NCBI RefSeq assembly: GCF_029168945.1
Contig: NC_083601.1
Coordinates: 34,709,660 to 34,773,659, forward strand
DNA length: 64,000 bases
DNA from: Cannabis sativa
Taxonomy: Eukaryota > Streptophyta > Magnoliopsida > Rosales > Cannabaceae
Direction: 5' to 3'
Below the pieces are notes generated by a model. The model saw only the letters and a list, made by a program, of their open reading frames with translations, made no database searches and was not told the DNA's origin. Below, piece after piece: positions 34,594 to 47,062 of this stretch. Each line of letters begins with the position of its first letter. Position 1 is the first letter of the stretch. The position numbers and the translations under genes were made by a program.

Positions 34594-34708
34594 TTTTTTT
34601 TTTTTTTTAATTTAAGTATTTATATATTACAACATGTTTTATTTGGGACTCGAACCCAAGATCTCCAACACTCACACACCCTGACCACTTGAGCTAACAT
34701 CAAGTGGT
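34594..34708 (-). mobile_element. tRNA-derived SINE
   Basis: Read on the minus strand it begins ACCACTTGATG. It has an A-box-like TTAGCTCAAGTGG and a B-box GGTTCGAGTCC at the right spacing for an internal RNA polymerase III promoter, and ends in a poly(A) tail (T run at 34594-34608). It is flanked by a perfect 18-bp target duplication TATATACATATACTTCAA (34576-34593 and 34709-34726), the sign of LINE-mediated retroposition. At ~115 bases it is a short SINE. The perfect duplication suggests a fairly recent insertion. Confidence 0.87.
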
Positions 34709-34726
34709 TATATACATATACTTCAA

Positions 34727-37079
34727 CTTGGTTAACTGGTTGTCTGTCTAGTTTCTTGATATACTCCTACATTTTATGTGGATTTTATAAGATAATTATG
34801 TTTTATTAATTTACTATCATTCTCTGGTAACATAATTATGTTTTAATTAGACGTGTGAATTATTAATATAAAATTTTGAATTAAAAAATAATATAATAAT
34901 AGTACAAAATAGATTGTCCAAAACAATTCAATATAATACTGCCCCAAATATAATATTAACTATATGACAATTTTATACTTGTTATTTTATTGGTTTGGAT
35001 GGGAATGGAAATCTTTTACTTATACCATGAGTTTCGAATAATGGCCATTGAACCCCAGAGAAGAGAAAGTGGTGGGCCTCGTGTTCCTTTAGTAGGTTAG
35101 GGCAGGGGCATTATGGGACTTTCCTCACCTAGTTGAAATTCCACCACTGATCTCTCTAATTTTCCTCCCTCAAACTTGTAATAATTTGCAAAATTCCCCT
35201 TAAATATATTTCTATTTTCCACCACTGATCTCTCTATTGCATGCCAAATCATGTTTTATAGTCAAGAAAAGTATGGTTGTGACTTGTGAGTAGTCGCAAT
35301 CTTTGTACGTACTACGTATAGCTAGCTTGTTATTTTTTGAAATATATATATATGTTTTGTGTGTAATTTTCTTATATAATTTATTTACGTATATATTTGC
35401 TATATATATAGTGGCTTAGGTGAGTTGCCCCAGGAAATAATCACTTATAATAAACTTATTTTTTACTTTATATTTTGAAATATATATATTTGCTATATAT
35501 ATGTTTTTTGAAATATATATATTTGCTATATATATAATTTATTCTCTCAATGTATATATATATATATTTATACATATGTGTAGGGAATCCATCCAAAAGA
35601 AATAGAATAAAACAAAAGAGCACGCATGAGAAAATATACGAAATATATACCAAAATGATCTTTTATAAATCGCTAGTTTTTGTCCGATGAATTTTATCTT
35701 ACGTAAACGAATAATATCGTGAATAAGACAATAAACTAATCAACGTTTAATATGTAATTATATTAAAGTTAGTGGCAGTGGACACAAATATCCCATGCAT
35801 GCATTAATTAATAATGTATCATTAAAAAAGTGGGAAAAATTAGAGGCTTAATAAAGGTGTCTATTTTGGAAGTTAATAATGAACATTTTAATAGCATGGC
35901 TAGTGGTAATTAATGGCAAATATATTCATGTATTTCTTTTTTCCTTCTTAATCAATTTTTTCTTTTTGAGTTTCTTTATTCCTTTAATTATTTTCTGCTG
36001 ATATATATAAATAAGGCAAATAAAGAAGTCTAGCTATATGGAAGATAAAACAAGCGAAGGGACAGATCGAACAAAACATATGAAGTGAGACTATATATAT
36101 TTATATATGCAAATCCCATGCTGACCTCTACAAAAACAAGCATTACAAAACACATAATATATAATGGACCCCTTTTTTAACCTTTTCTGTCATATATATA
36201 TATATATACATTTTATTTTATGATATGCATATGCAATGCAATATACAATACATTTTTTTTAATTAAATTTATTTATATTGTTGTTGTCTTATTCTCACTA
36301 TAATGGGTACAACGTGGAGCCTCATCAACCAAAAAATGAATCGTCGACCAACATTATGCATGCCGTGAGAAAATAAATAAATAAAGAAAGAAAAGAAAAG
36401 AAAAGGAAATATTCTCTTTTAAAAAAAAGTACGATAAAGAAACTAAAGAAGAAAAACCATAGCTTAGCTTAATGGACAAACTAAGAATCATATCAACGTG
36501 TTGATGGGGGGCTTCTTAATAATATTGACCTTTGACAACACAATAACAGAATTTTTATATGAATAAAAATCAAATATATTTATATATGGAAGTGGCAAGA
36601 CCACTATATAGTATTGTTTTTCAAAATTAAACAAATTAATATAATAAGCTGATCTGGGATGTATATTAATTGAAGAATTTGTGAGCGTGGGGATTTTGTC
36701 TTATTATATATTTTCAAATGTCAAGGTTTGATTTTGTTCAGAAAAAGTGACCAAACAATATACCATGGGCATGAGGTAATAAATTTTGATCAAAGGAAAG
36801 AATTAATGGTATTGCTAATTAATTAAGATTAAGGTGACGTATATATATAATATACTTGGTTGGTTCCGGCATTGATTCTAAGCAATAACGTACGCTAGCT
36901 GCCATGTTTCAGAGAATATATATTATTGTTTGCAGTACTAGAAAGAAAACTGATACTATAGTTAAATTATTAATTAATATTTATCATCAGCCAATTACAA
37001 AACAAATAAACAATATTATAACCTGGATATATATATATTCTTTGTTATTTTTACGAGGTCTTTCACATGACGCCATGCC
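34727..37079. other. Gene-free intergenic region
   Basis: AT-rich DNA. A short tandem motif GAAATATATATATTTGCTATATATAT recurs near 35340, 35400, 35475 and 35505. Other stretches show no coding or element signal that I can support. Confidence 0.4.
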
Positions 37080-37084
37080 ATATA

Positions 37085-37573
37085 TGTTAGACTTTTATTT
37101 TGGCTTACATTAAATTTTATTGGTTTTATTAAAACTTGGGTTGATTGGATAGTTCTTTGCTGTGTTAGCCCATGTTGTTGGTGATCAATTGTTAATGGGC
37201 TTAGCATCTGTGTGTAAAGTCTAGGTGAAGCAGAAGTGTGGGCTTTTCTAGTTGACTGAAGCCTTTGATGAGCAGGCCCAGCCCAACTAGGGTTTTGTAG
37301 CTAAGTCCCCTCCCTAACTCTATAAATACATATTGTCTCATCACAATTGTATACCTTTTGATAATCAGATAAATAAACTGCTTCTGATTTAGAGATCTAG
37401 GGAGGAAGACTTAGTTGATAGTATTGCACTATCAAATTGGAGTAACTGCTGTGGATCAAACAGAGATAATTGCTATGGATCAATCAGGTACACATACCTA
37501 ATTATTATATATTACTATTGTGTTCTATGTTATATACATATAGATCTTGGGTTAATTGTTAATTTATCTAACA
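37085..37573 (+). repeat. 5' LTR of the defective Copia element
   Basis: 489 bases, with a TATA box TATAAATA at 37321-37328 directly after a CTCCCTAACTC stretch. Differs from the 3' LTR at one position (TTTTGG against TTTGGG near base 17). Confidence 0.94.
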
Positions 37574-37882
37574 TGTGGTATCAGATTGCCTATTGTATAT
37601 GATTTAGAACCTATAATTTTTTATAACAATTAATATGTATATGTTATTTTTTTTCCAATTACATATTAATTTCGTTATTATTTTATGTTAAATTTTTTAT
37701 TTTTCGATCTTAAAAGTGTAGGGGTTTTATTCCTCATTAAATTCTCTTTCTTTTGATATATTACTTGCATAAAATCATTGAGTAAATTAGGAGAATTTTA
37801 AGATTAATTTTTTTAGGGTTTATGTATTTTTCTTTATGAAATTCAATTTGGGATTTTTGATTCTATAGTTTATACACTAAAA

Positions 37883-37988
37883 TTAGTGGAAACAGGTGAG
37901 AAAGTTTCAGTGTAATCAATACCTTCTCTTTGAGTAAAGCCTTTAGCCACTAAACGTGCTTTAAACCTTTCAATCTGTCCCTTTTTAT
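37883..37988. repeat. Left arm of perfect 106-bp inverted repeat
   Basis: This is the exact reverse complement of 38459-38564, which encodes the start of the reverse transcriptase ([13 protein letters not shown], then [11 protein letters not shown]). A ~470-base spacer separates the arms. The left arm therefore is an inverted copy of pol sequence placed upstream. A transcript could fold into a long hairpin. Confidence 0.93.
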
Positions 37989-37992
37989 TCCT

Positions 37993-39860
37993 ATGTTTTT
38001 TTCAAGAGATGATAATAATAGCAGTCTTATTCTTACTCTAGTTGATAACGCTCCCATTGTTGATGAATATATTGCCCCCGATATCGAAGATGATGAAGGT
38101 CCTATTATTGATGAAGGGCCTATTAATGATGAAGCTCCTATTGTTGATGAGGGTCATGTTATCAGAGGTTATTCCAGAAGTACCTCCTATATGGAGATCT
38201 CAGAGACAAAAGAAGTCAACAAAGTGTCATGATAATTTTGTTTATCTTGGAGAAGGAGAATATGATATTGATCATTTTGTGGATCCTGTCACTTACAGTG
38301 AAGCACCTAATTGTCCACATTCTTCAAAATGGATAGAAGCTATGGATGATGAGATTAAGTTCATGGACAAAAATAATGTATGTGTGGAAGTTAGTTCCAA
38401 TACTTGATGGTTTCAAACCAATAGGTTGCAAATGGATTTTTTTTAAGAACTAAAAGGGATAAAAAGGGACAGATTGAAAGGTTTAAAGCACGTTTAGTGG
38501 CTAAAGGCTTTACTCAAAGAGAAGGTATTGATTACACTGAAACTTTCTCACCTGTTTCCACTAAAGATTCATTCAGAATTATTATGGCCTTAGTTGCGCA
38601 TTTTGATTTAGAGTTGCATCAAATGGATGTTAAAACTATTGTTCTGAATGGAGAATTGAGTGAGCAAATTTTTTATGTCTCAATCTGAAGGCTTCGAGGA
38701 AAATGGAAATGACAATTTGTTTTGCAAATTGAAATGATCCATTTATGGTCTCAAACAGGCATCTCACCAGTAGTACTTGAAGTTTGATAAGGTTGTGACA
38801 CTGTTGGGTTTCATCGAGAACAAGTTTGACTAGTGTATTTATATGAAGATCAGTGGGAGTCATCATATTTTTCTTGTTCTTTATGTAGACGATATTTTAC
38901 TTGCCAGCAGTGATTTGTCATTACTAAATGAGACCAAAAATTTTCTGTCTTCCAATTTTGATATGAAAGATCTTGGAGAGGCATCTTTAGTTTTGGAGAT
39001 TGAGATTTATCATGATAAGAATTGAAAATTTCTTGGCTTACCTCAAGAAGCTTACAATAATCCTGTGCTCAAAAGGTTCAACATGGATTTGTGTAAAGCT
39101 GGTTTCGTTCCTATTCTGAAAGGGGACAAGTTCACTAAGCAACAATGTCCTAAGAACGACTTAAAAAAGAGAAGCAATGAAGAATATCCCATATGCAAGT
39201 GCAGTAGGGAGTTTGATGTATGCTTAGGTTTGCACTAGACCTGACATTGCTTTCATGGACGATGTTCTTAGGAGATATTTATCTGATCCTGGCCATGATC
39301 ATTGGGTTGCAGCCAAGAAAGTTTTTGAGATATTTGCAAAGAACGAAGAGTTTTATGCTTGTGTATAAGCATGTCAACAATCTTCGAGTTGTTGGTTATT
39401 CAGATTCAGATTTTGGTGGTTATGTAGATGATTTAAAGTCAACTTCTGGCTATATTTTCACATTTGTTGGTGCTGCTATTTCTTGAAAAAGTGTTAAATA
39501 GACTTTAATCGTATCATCTACTATATATGTTGAATTTGTCGTATGTTATGGTGCATCTTTGCAAGCTTTATGGTTAAAGAATTTGATTTTAGAGATACGA
39601 CTAGTTGATTCTATTTCCTCTCCTATACTAATCTATTGTGATAATAATATTGTTGTTTTCTTTTCAAAGAATAATGAGATTAGTAGTGCTTCCAAATATA
39701 AGGAAATAAAGTATCTCACTATTAAAGACTTGGTCAAGAAAGGAGACATTGTGATAGAATATTGAGAGACCAAGTTGTTGTTTGCAGATCCTCTAACCAA
39801 AGGATCAAGTGCCATATTGTTTGATAAACATGTTTTTGATATAGGCATTTTATAATCTTT
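37993..39860 (+). pseudogene. Decayed Copia reverse transcriptase / RNase H
   Basis: Pieces in several frames can be followed. An acidic linker has recurring DEGPI/DEAPIVDEG. Then come WIEAMDDEIKFM, the RT block [19 protein letters not shown] and HQMDVKTIVLNGEL, the catalytic LYVDDILLAS at ~38880, a decayed RTRPD block near 39230, SDSDFGGYVDD and STSGYIF of RNase H, and IYCDN near 39625. At least six stops or frame changes interrupt them. Protein families: Copia reverse transcriptase and RNase HI. No gag or integrase is found upstream. Confidence 0.88.
38459..38564. repeat. Right arm of perfect 106-bp inverted repeat
   Basis: This is the original, sense-oriented pol copy; see the left arm at 37883-37988. 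No mismatch between the arms was seen by eye, so the inverted duplication is young compared with the many mutations elsewhere in the interior. Confidence 0.93.
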
Positions 39861-40531
39861 TGTTCCTTTGGGTTAGTGGGAGTTTCTTGCTTTATCTTTT
39901 GAGATTACATTTATATGTAATTTACTTGTTGATGTTATGAACTACTTTGTGGGCCAATAATTTTTATTATTGGATGTTTATGCTTTCAGTTAGGCTTTGT
40001 TATATTCTCGAGAATAATTGAATTGAAAGCATGTAGTTCATATCTTGTTGTGATCATTGTATTTTAAGTATATTTACTAAAAGACAATGATATGTTGTTG
40101 GCTTAATTCTTTAAGCATATTTAGTGACACTTACTTATTTTAAGTGGTGTATGTTTAATTTCACTGGCTTATTTATTAAGCATCACGGTATCAGTGAAAT
40201 TGAGGACTGATAAGGATATTATGTTATTTTAAATTGATCACATGTTGAACATAATTCCTTACCACACTGCTAGACTTATTGACCATGTCGATTTAATACT
40301 TTGGTATTTGTGATTATGAATGTCTTTTGTTGAGTTAAAAACAATATGACTGTCATAGTTCATTATCAAAGGTTAAATTGGACCGGTATGTTGAGATGCT
40401 ATCAGAGAACTATCATTTTTAAAGTGGCCACAAATGTTTTTCTATTGTTCAACCCATGAGTCGTTTTCAAATAAAATTATTTTGATATATAATATATATG
40501 TATTAAAATCAATGTAGCCCAAGTGGGAGAA

Positions 40532-41020
40532 TGTTAGACTTTTATTTGGGCTTACATTAAATTTTATTGGTTTTATTAAAACTTGGGTTGATTGGATAGT
40601 TCTTTGCTGTGTTAGCCCATGTTGTTGGTGATCAATTGTTAATGGGCTTAGCATCTGTGTGTAAAGTCTAGGTGAAGCAGAAGTGTGGGCTTTTCTAGTT
40701 GACTGAAGCCTTTGATGAGCAGGCCCAGCCCAACTAGGGTTTTGTAGCTAAGTCCCCTCCCTAACTCTATAAATACATATTGTCTCATCACAATTGTATA
40801 CCTTTTGATAATCAGATAAATAAACTGCTTCTGATTTAGAGATCTAGGGAGGAAGACTTAGTTGATAGTATTGCACTATCAAATTGGAGTAACTGCTGTG
40901 GATCAAACAGAGATAATTGCTATGGATCAATCAGGTACACATACCTAATTATTATATATTACTATTGTGTTCTATGTTATATACATATAGATCTTGGGTT
41001 AATTGTTAATTTATCTAACA
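40532..41020 (+). repeat. 3' LTR of the defective Copia element
   Basis: 489 bases, preceded by the purine tract at 40521-40531 and followed by the ATATA duplication. The segment before it (39861-40520) is non-coding 3' leader. Confidence 0.94.
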
Positions 41021-41025
41021 ATATA

Positions 41026-42768
41026 TACAAATATATATATATATATAAATGTTTCCTTTGATGATAGATTTAAAGCATTAACTCTTTCTACATTCGATAA
41101 CATTCACAAAATTCTTTGATAGAAATTAAGCTACAAAGTTTAAGGAGAGTTAATAACCAAAATAACAATAATGGTGTATCGATCGTACCAGTTTATAAAA
41201 AACAACAATATATAAATTATAGTACGTATAATTAGATCAATAGTGAATCAATGGCTCAAAAAGAATTATGGGACTCATCTATTCTCAGTTAATGGTACAA
41301 TAGGAGGTTGTGAAAAATGAGTGGGACTTTAAAGCCATTTACCAATTTCCATTAATTTTCTCATCCCTACACTCCAAAATGCACATACACTCGTAGTCAT
41401 AAATAGTCTAAGAAATAAGGCACTGTAAAAAAAAAAAAAACTAAAAAAAAAAATTCTAATTATAATAAGGTGATTTTATAAGCGCACTAATTGATGCATT
41501 CTTACTTATTCAGCATTTAGAAAAAAAAAATATTTTAATTTTTTTATATGTATTTATGTTATAGTTATTTAAGATATCTTACAAAATTTTGAGATATTCA
41601 AAATAATTTACAATATAATAAAAGCGGATTTAAATAATTTATTTTACACGCGTATAAAATAAAATAGTCACGAGTGCAATAAAATTTTTGAATCTTATTT
41701 TCGGTGTGTTAAATTTGTCCAATAAGATGTCTTAAATAATTATAATGTATATGACCATCACAAAAAATTTAGCTAAAAAATTATTTTAAATACTAAAACA
41801 AATAAAGATATATTAATACATCTTAAAAGATTTTAAGGGGTTGGATTGTAGAATTTTCTATTTAAGTTTTGCTTGAAATTTTGATGGTGGATTTTGGGTA
41901 TATGAGATGTGGACCGGAAGGTGGTTTGCAATTGGTGGTTACAATTTGTGGGGTATGACTCTTCTTAAAAAGAGAAAGAAATAAAATATATATTGTGGGG
42001 GGTTATTCTTTCATGAACTGAGTCAGACTCATACCACAAATTTGATAAAAAAATCTCTTTTATATTTATTTTCTTAATTAGAAGTGTTGTAGGGTTCCAC
42101 TCCACTACTTGCTTGCTCTTCACCTAATAATAATAGTAATAATTGATAATAAAATTAGTAATAAATGGTTTCTGTTAACACTCTTTGTCCTCTATTGACT
42201 TTACAAAAAAGAAAGTACTGATATCCTCCAATTACTTCACTCACTTATATTTGTAGGGCAAAAAAAGTAGAAAGGTCAGACCTATTATTTAATATGGCAA
42301 AACTAAATAGAGAAAAATGATGTTTAAAAAGTTATCCTAAATAATGATATGCGCCAGACATAATGAATCAAAGCCCCATACTAATTAATTATTTGGCAAG
42401 AAAATTTGAAGACTTATATAATTAAGTTGCCAATTAATCTTTTTTTATGAGATGCCACTTTTTCTACACAAAACTGAATTTCTGAAAAGTAAATAAGTTT
42501 ATCTGAATTAATATATGTATATAAAAACATTTGCATGTAAAGTTAGAAAAGTATCTGCATATGAACCTGATCTTACTAGGAATGAAAAAATTATTAAAAG
42601 AAAACCTAAAATAGCATTGCGTTTTAGTTGGGGTATTGAATTTAGTGTAGGCTACAGAGGTTTTAATAATTACTTGGATGTTTAAACTTGTAAGTTATTA
42701 GCTATCTAGTGTACGTAGCTTGTTCCCTCACCTATTTAAACGCACATTCATATAATGTAGAGAAACAC
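41026..42768. other. Gene-free intergenic region
   Basis: AT-rich DNA, no gene or RNA. No further element boundaries were recognised. Confidence 0.4.
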
Positions 42769-42771
42769 TAA

Positions 42772-43014
42772 GGGCTCGTTTGGAACGCCGTATTAGGCCG
42801 TATTGTATTGTATTGTATTATATTGAATTGGATTATATATCATATTTTTATATAATACTATGTTAAACTTTAATTTATACTAAAATATTATATATTTAGG
42901 TGTCTATAAAAGTTAATACCACATATAGTTTTGTATAAAAATATTGCATAAAATACAATTCAATATAATACAATACAATACAATACGACCTAATACGGCG
43001 TTCCAAACGAGCCC
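42772..43014. mobile_element. PIF/Harbinger-type (Tourist-like) MITE
   Basis: 243 bases. Both ends begin GGGCTCGTTTGGAACGCCGT and stay nearly identical for ~58 bases as inverted repeats, including TATTGTATTGTATTG. A 3-bp duplication TAA flanks it (42769-42771, 43015-43017), matching the TWA target. The interior is ~130 bases of AT-rich non-coding DNA. Long, nearly perfect arms suggest a recent copy. Confidence 0.86.
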
Positions 43015-43017
43015 TAA

Positions 43018-43373
43018 AGGGCATGTTTAGCACACTTGTGAGATTTAATATTGCTAATTTTGGTTTAATTTAATATTGTGTCTCACTTATTTTATTTTTA
43101 ATAAATATTAGAAAAAAATTACTAATAAATTATAGAGCATCACTTCATTATAATATGCTAGACATATTTTATAGAGCCATATTTTATTGTGCCTCGTAAT
43201 AATGCTCTATAATGTATGGTGGGGTAGGGTGGAATCACTTTTTAGCAAATAAAATTTTATTTTCAACATTAATTTTTAAAATTTATTGCTCTAAATATTT
43301 ATAAAATATTATTCATTGCTCTTAATATATTTTATTAATTATTTTGAATTTTAATTTTTATTTTTATATATAT
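43018..43373. other. Gene-free interval
   Basis: AT-rich DNA between two inverted-repeat elements. Nothing recognisable. Confidence 0.4.
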
Positions 43374-44318
43374 GGAAAAGGTTTCAATGGTTACATTTTT
43401 ATTGTAACCATCATGGTTACATTTTTTTAAGCCATTGGATTACTATTAAATGGTTGCGATTAATTTGAAAATTAAATAAAAATAAATAATAAATAACTTG
43501 TAACCTGAAAGTAACCTAATCATTTATTTCCTTATAAAACTTTAATTAAGATTAATTATATTTTAGAATTAAATTAATTATAATTATTAATTAATTTTTT
43601 GCAATTTATTACTATATAAGGATCTTTTAGCATTTTTTTTTATACTTAAATTATTTAAAATTTTATAGCAAAGCTTTTTATAATTTAAAATTATACACAT
43701 ATAATTCCATAATTTAAATTTTATTATACTTGTAATCTTAATTTTAAATTATTTCACTTAATTAATTATTTTTTTATTTAAATATTTAAAAAGTAAAAAA
43801 TGAAATAAGTTGAAGGATTTTTTAGAAAAAAAATGGATGCACTTGTTATCGATTGATTAGCTTGAGGCCTCATACTTAGTTCATATAATTGTAACAAAAT
43901 AATTAAATATCATTTAAAAATAATTAATTATTTAAAAATTTATTATAAGAGGAGCATTTTAATTTGTGTCAAAAGAAGTTTAATTTTTATAAAAAAAAAA
44001 TAAATTTTATTGTAAATATTATAATTAAAGGGCTTATTTATTAAAATAATTCAAGTAAGGATTTAAATATAAATATTAATTGCTAAAAGAGGTCTTGTTG
44101 AATATTTAATTAATTATTTTAAGAAAATAGTTAATTATAATTAATTAATTCTAAAAAATGAATGTCTACTATTTAATTAATTATTTTAAGAAAATAGTTA
44201 ATTATAATTAATTAATTCTAAAAAAGGAAAGTATACCTATTAGTAACCTGCTATTACAGGTCAAAGAAAAATATAACCATATGGTTACAATAAAAATGTA
44301 ACCATTGAATAGTCACCC
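43374..44318. mobile_element. Inverted-repeat DNA element inserted in a TA repeat (candidate)
   Basis: The left end has CAATGGTTACATTTTTATTG and then TAACCATCATGGTTACA. The complement of the right end matches it almost base for base. The outermost bases read GGAAAAGG and GGGTGACT and lie inside TATATAT runs, which hide the target duplication. The ~945-base interior has no transposase. An internal tandem duplication is present (44101-44160 and 44169-44226). Mutator-like is my best guess. Confidence 0.6.
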
Positions 44319-45362
44319 ATATATATATATATCATGATATATAATAGTTATGCCTATATTTATATTTCGAGCATTAAACATGAACATAATACGTGGATAT
44401 AAGCCTTAAAAATTAAGGAAAATTATAAACGTAAGGAATTTAATAAGTTTCTCACCTCGATATGTGTTACAATTAATGATGTATTTTGTATCACGTTGTA
44501 TGATAATATAGCTATTAAATAAAGATGGTAAAATGTTAAGTACAATGATTAGTGAGATAAGTGATAACAACATCATAAGTTCATCTCGGACTTGACTGAG
44601 ATAGACAAAACATATGTAGAATATGAAGGGATGAGCTACTGAAAAGGGTAGATAACGAATTTTTTAAGAGCTTTCAGTTCATTGGTGCACATACTCATGA
44701 GTACGTTAAAAGACTAAGGGATATAAGCAAAAGATGATACATCTCAGAATACTCATAAACAAAGTGAGATGATTGACCTTAAGGATCACAAAAGATTCAA
44801 TCCTAAGTGTTATCTTATCAAGACTTTTCTTAGACAGAAAAAGTAAGAAAAAATATCTCAATTAGCGTCTCACATATATAATACGCCTGATCATTCCCAA
44901 TATTATTGAAAAATGTGAGGCATATCTTGGGTATGTTATCTCAACAAAGAAACTCCTTTCAAGATAAATACAAAAAGCAATTGCCAGTAGTTAATTTATT
45001 TATCTCACATGTTGTAAATATAAAACGTGAGGATTGTTCACGTTTTATCAATGGTTATCTAGATAAGATAAAAAAGGAATGACTATTATTCCAAAGAATT
45101 CTATAAATAGGAGCAGAACCTGCGATGTAAAAGACGGGAAATTTTTGAGAGAAATAACTTTGAGAAATTAAGTGTAGAAAAACCCAGAGATTATTATTTG
45201 GTATCGAATATCTTGTAATCATAAATAAATCAAAAACTCGAATATAATATGGACTCGTGGACTATATAAAATTAACTACAAAGTCACATAAAAATTCATG
45301 TGTATTATTTATCTCTATTATTAATAGTTATTTTTAAGTTTATTCAAAATGTCTCATTATTG
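44319..45362 (+). other. Gene-free interval, probable LTR remnant next to Gypsy pol
   Basis: A plausible TATA box (CTATAAATAG at 45099-45108) is followed by leader-like sequence, and GTTAACA stands at ~45361-45367 right before the reverse transcriptase frame. This looks like part of an LTR or 5' region of a retrotransposon, but I could not define its start or a direct repeat. No gene. Confidence 0.35.
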
Positions 45363-46439
45363 TTAACAAAATTATATGCATTGACTACTCCAAGCTCAAT
45401 AAAGAAATGAAGAAAGACCTTTTTCTCCTCCTATTCATTGATCAGATGTTAGACAGATTAGCAGATCAGGAGTATTATTGTGTTTTGAATGATTATTCTA
45501 GGTATCATCAAATAGCCAATGCACCACAGGACCAGAAGAAAATAATATTTACATGTCCATATGGCACATTTATTTTTCGAAGAATCTTGTTTGGACTATG
45601 CAATGCACCAACAATTTTTAAAAAGTGTATGATGGGTATCTTTTCAAACTTCGTTGAAAAGTGCATACATATTTTCATGGATGACTTCTTGGTGTTTGGT
45701 TCGTCGTTTGATTATTTTTTGAGGAACTTGAGCTAGTTTTGATTCGATGTGAAGAATCCAATTTAGTGCTCAATTGGGAGAAGTATTATTTCATGGTTAG
45801 AGATTGATTGTTTTAGGACACAAGATCTCAAAAGAAGGAATTGAGGTGAACAAGGTGTACTATTGAGAATTTGCCCCCTCCAATTTTAGTAAAGGGGATT
45901 TGTAGCTTTTTGGGTCATGTCATTTTCTACCAAAGTTTTATCAAGGATTTTTCAAAAAATTTCAAGTCATTGTCTAATTTGCTTCCTAATAGAGTGTCTT
46001 TTGAGTTTAGAAAGCAATATATATATATATATATACTAGCAAAAAGCTACGTGCAAGCACGTATACTAAATTTTATGCTAGTTTTTTTTCTATGTTAGTT
46101 GAAAGTGATACAATTAAAAATTAAAGAAAAAATATTATTAGTTATTAGGTGAGATTATTATTATGTGTATCTAAATATTATAGTTTATAATGTTGTCAAT
46201 TAAAAATGAATACCGAATGCAAAATATAAATGTTTAAGAAAGATTGATGATTTAAATATGTTCTTAAGTTAATCCAAAAATAAATTAAAAATTGATGTTC
46301 TAATACTTAAAGAAACATTACTTAAATGGGTGTAAGATAAAAAGAAAATTAAAAATCAATCTCTAAATTATTGATAATTGAAGATAGCATTTGTCTAAAA
46401 ATTGTAGATAAGAAAACTAATGATAGTCATTGGTGGATT

Positions 46440-47062
46440 TCAATCTTCATTTGCTTCGATAGAGACAATAGTGTAATTTTTGTATTTTGCACTTTTCATT
46501 CTAGTCGGGTCCGCATATATCTGGATTGTCCATTTTTTCATTGATAAATTAAATATGGTAGTGTCTACAAAGCGGCGTGTTCCTGCAAACCGTGATGTAT
46601 TTTCATTTAAAATGATTAGACATAGTGTGCATAGCTTATTTAATTAAAAAAATCAACTTATGAAATGCATGTAAAACTATTTTATTTTTTTAAAATTACA
46701 CATTTGCAGTATATTTCATTAGTTGGGCAGCAGTACACGAAAATATTTTTTCCACAATATCTGCGAACATGACAGCAGAGAGGCTCTTTGTATTGTCATC
46801 AAGTTCAACATATGCTATAGCACTGTAAAATGCATAATAAGATTGTTAGTATTTTTTTATTATTATTTTAACTTAATTTCAATAACATCATATGTTTTTT
46901 GTAATATACCGCGGTGAAGGAAATCCTTCCTGGCCGCATGATGGCTTGTCACATATAATTTTTTCATTGCGATTGTATAAATCTATTTTTTATGACATGC
47001 GTCGCATGACATGTAATAAAAACTCTGGACAGTATCAGTTATTTTTATTGCCGCCTCTATCC
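46440..47062 (-). pseudogene. RPA1-like (replication protein A large subunit) remnant
   Basis: Three exon-like blocks on the minus strand match the C-terminal OB-fold/zinc-finger domain of RPA70-like proteins. Block 1 (about 47062-46913) has FWIEAAIKITDTV, then YYMSCDACHKK, KPSCGQEG and PSPRY, which is the zinc-ribbon CxxC...CxxxC pattern. Block 2 (46822-46702) encodes AYVELDDNTKSLSAVMF and a DIVEK segment. Block 3 (46582-46440) encodes MKKWTIQIYADPTRMKSAKY and ends ED before a stop. An A-run in block 1 is off by one base, and one splice junction does not phase well, so the gene is broken. Helitrons often carry RPA-like genes of their own, so this is more likely inherited element cargo than a host gene capture. 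Confidence 0.8.

Larger units (their letters stand above)
37085..41020 (+). mobile_element. Defective Copia LTR retrotransposon with almost identical LTRs
   Basis: Two 489-base LTRs (37085-37573, 40532-41020), TGTTAGAC...ATCTAACA, differ by one base. They are flanked by a 5-bp duplication ATATA (37080-37084, 41021-41025). The primer-binding site TGGTATCAGA follows the 5' LTR (37576-37585) and a purine tract AAGTGGGAGAA precedes the 3' LTR. The interior is only ~2.96 kb. It lacks gag, protease and integrase, and its reverse transcriptase/RNase H has many stops and frameshifts. It cannot have moved by itself, so it was probably copied with proteins from a relative. It also contains a perfect 106-bp inverted repeat (37883-37988 against 38459-38564). 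Confidence 0.93.

Noticed and set aside
34640..34708. A tRNA gene suggested by the B-box GGTTCGAGTCC
   Set aside because: No acceptor stem or anticodon arm pairs properly; a poly(A) tail and 18-bp duplication identify a SINE.
46440..47062. A functional host RPA1 gene
   Set aside because: Only the C-terminal domain is present, the frame is broken in an A-run, and it lies inside Helitron ends.
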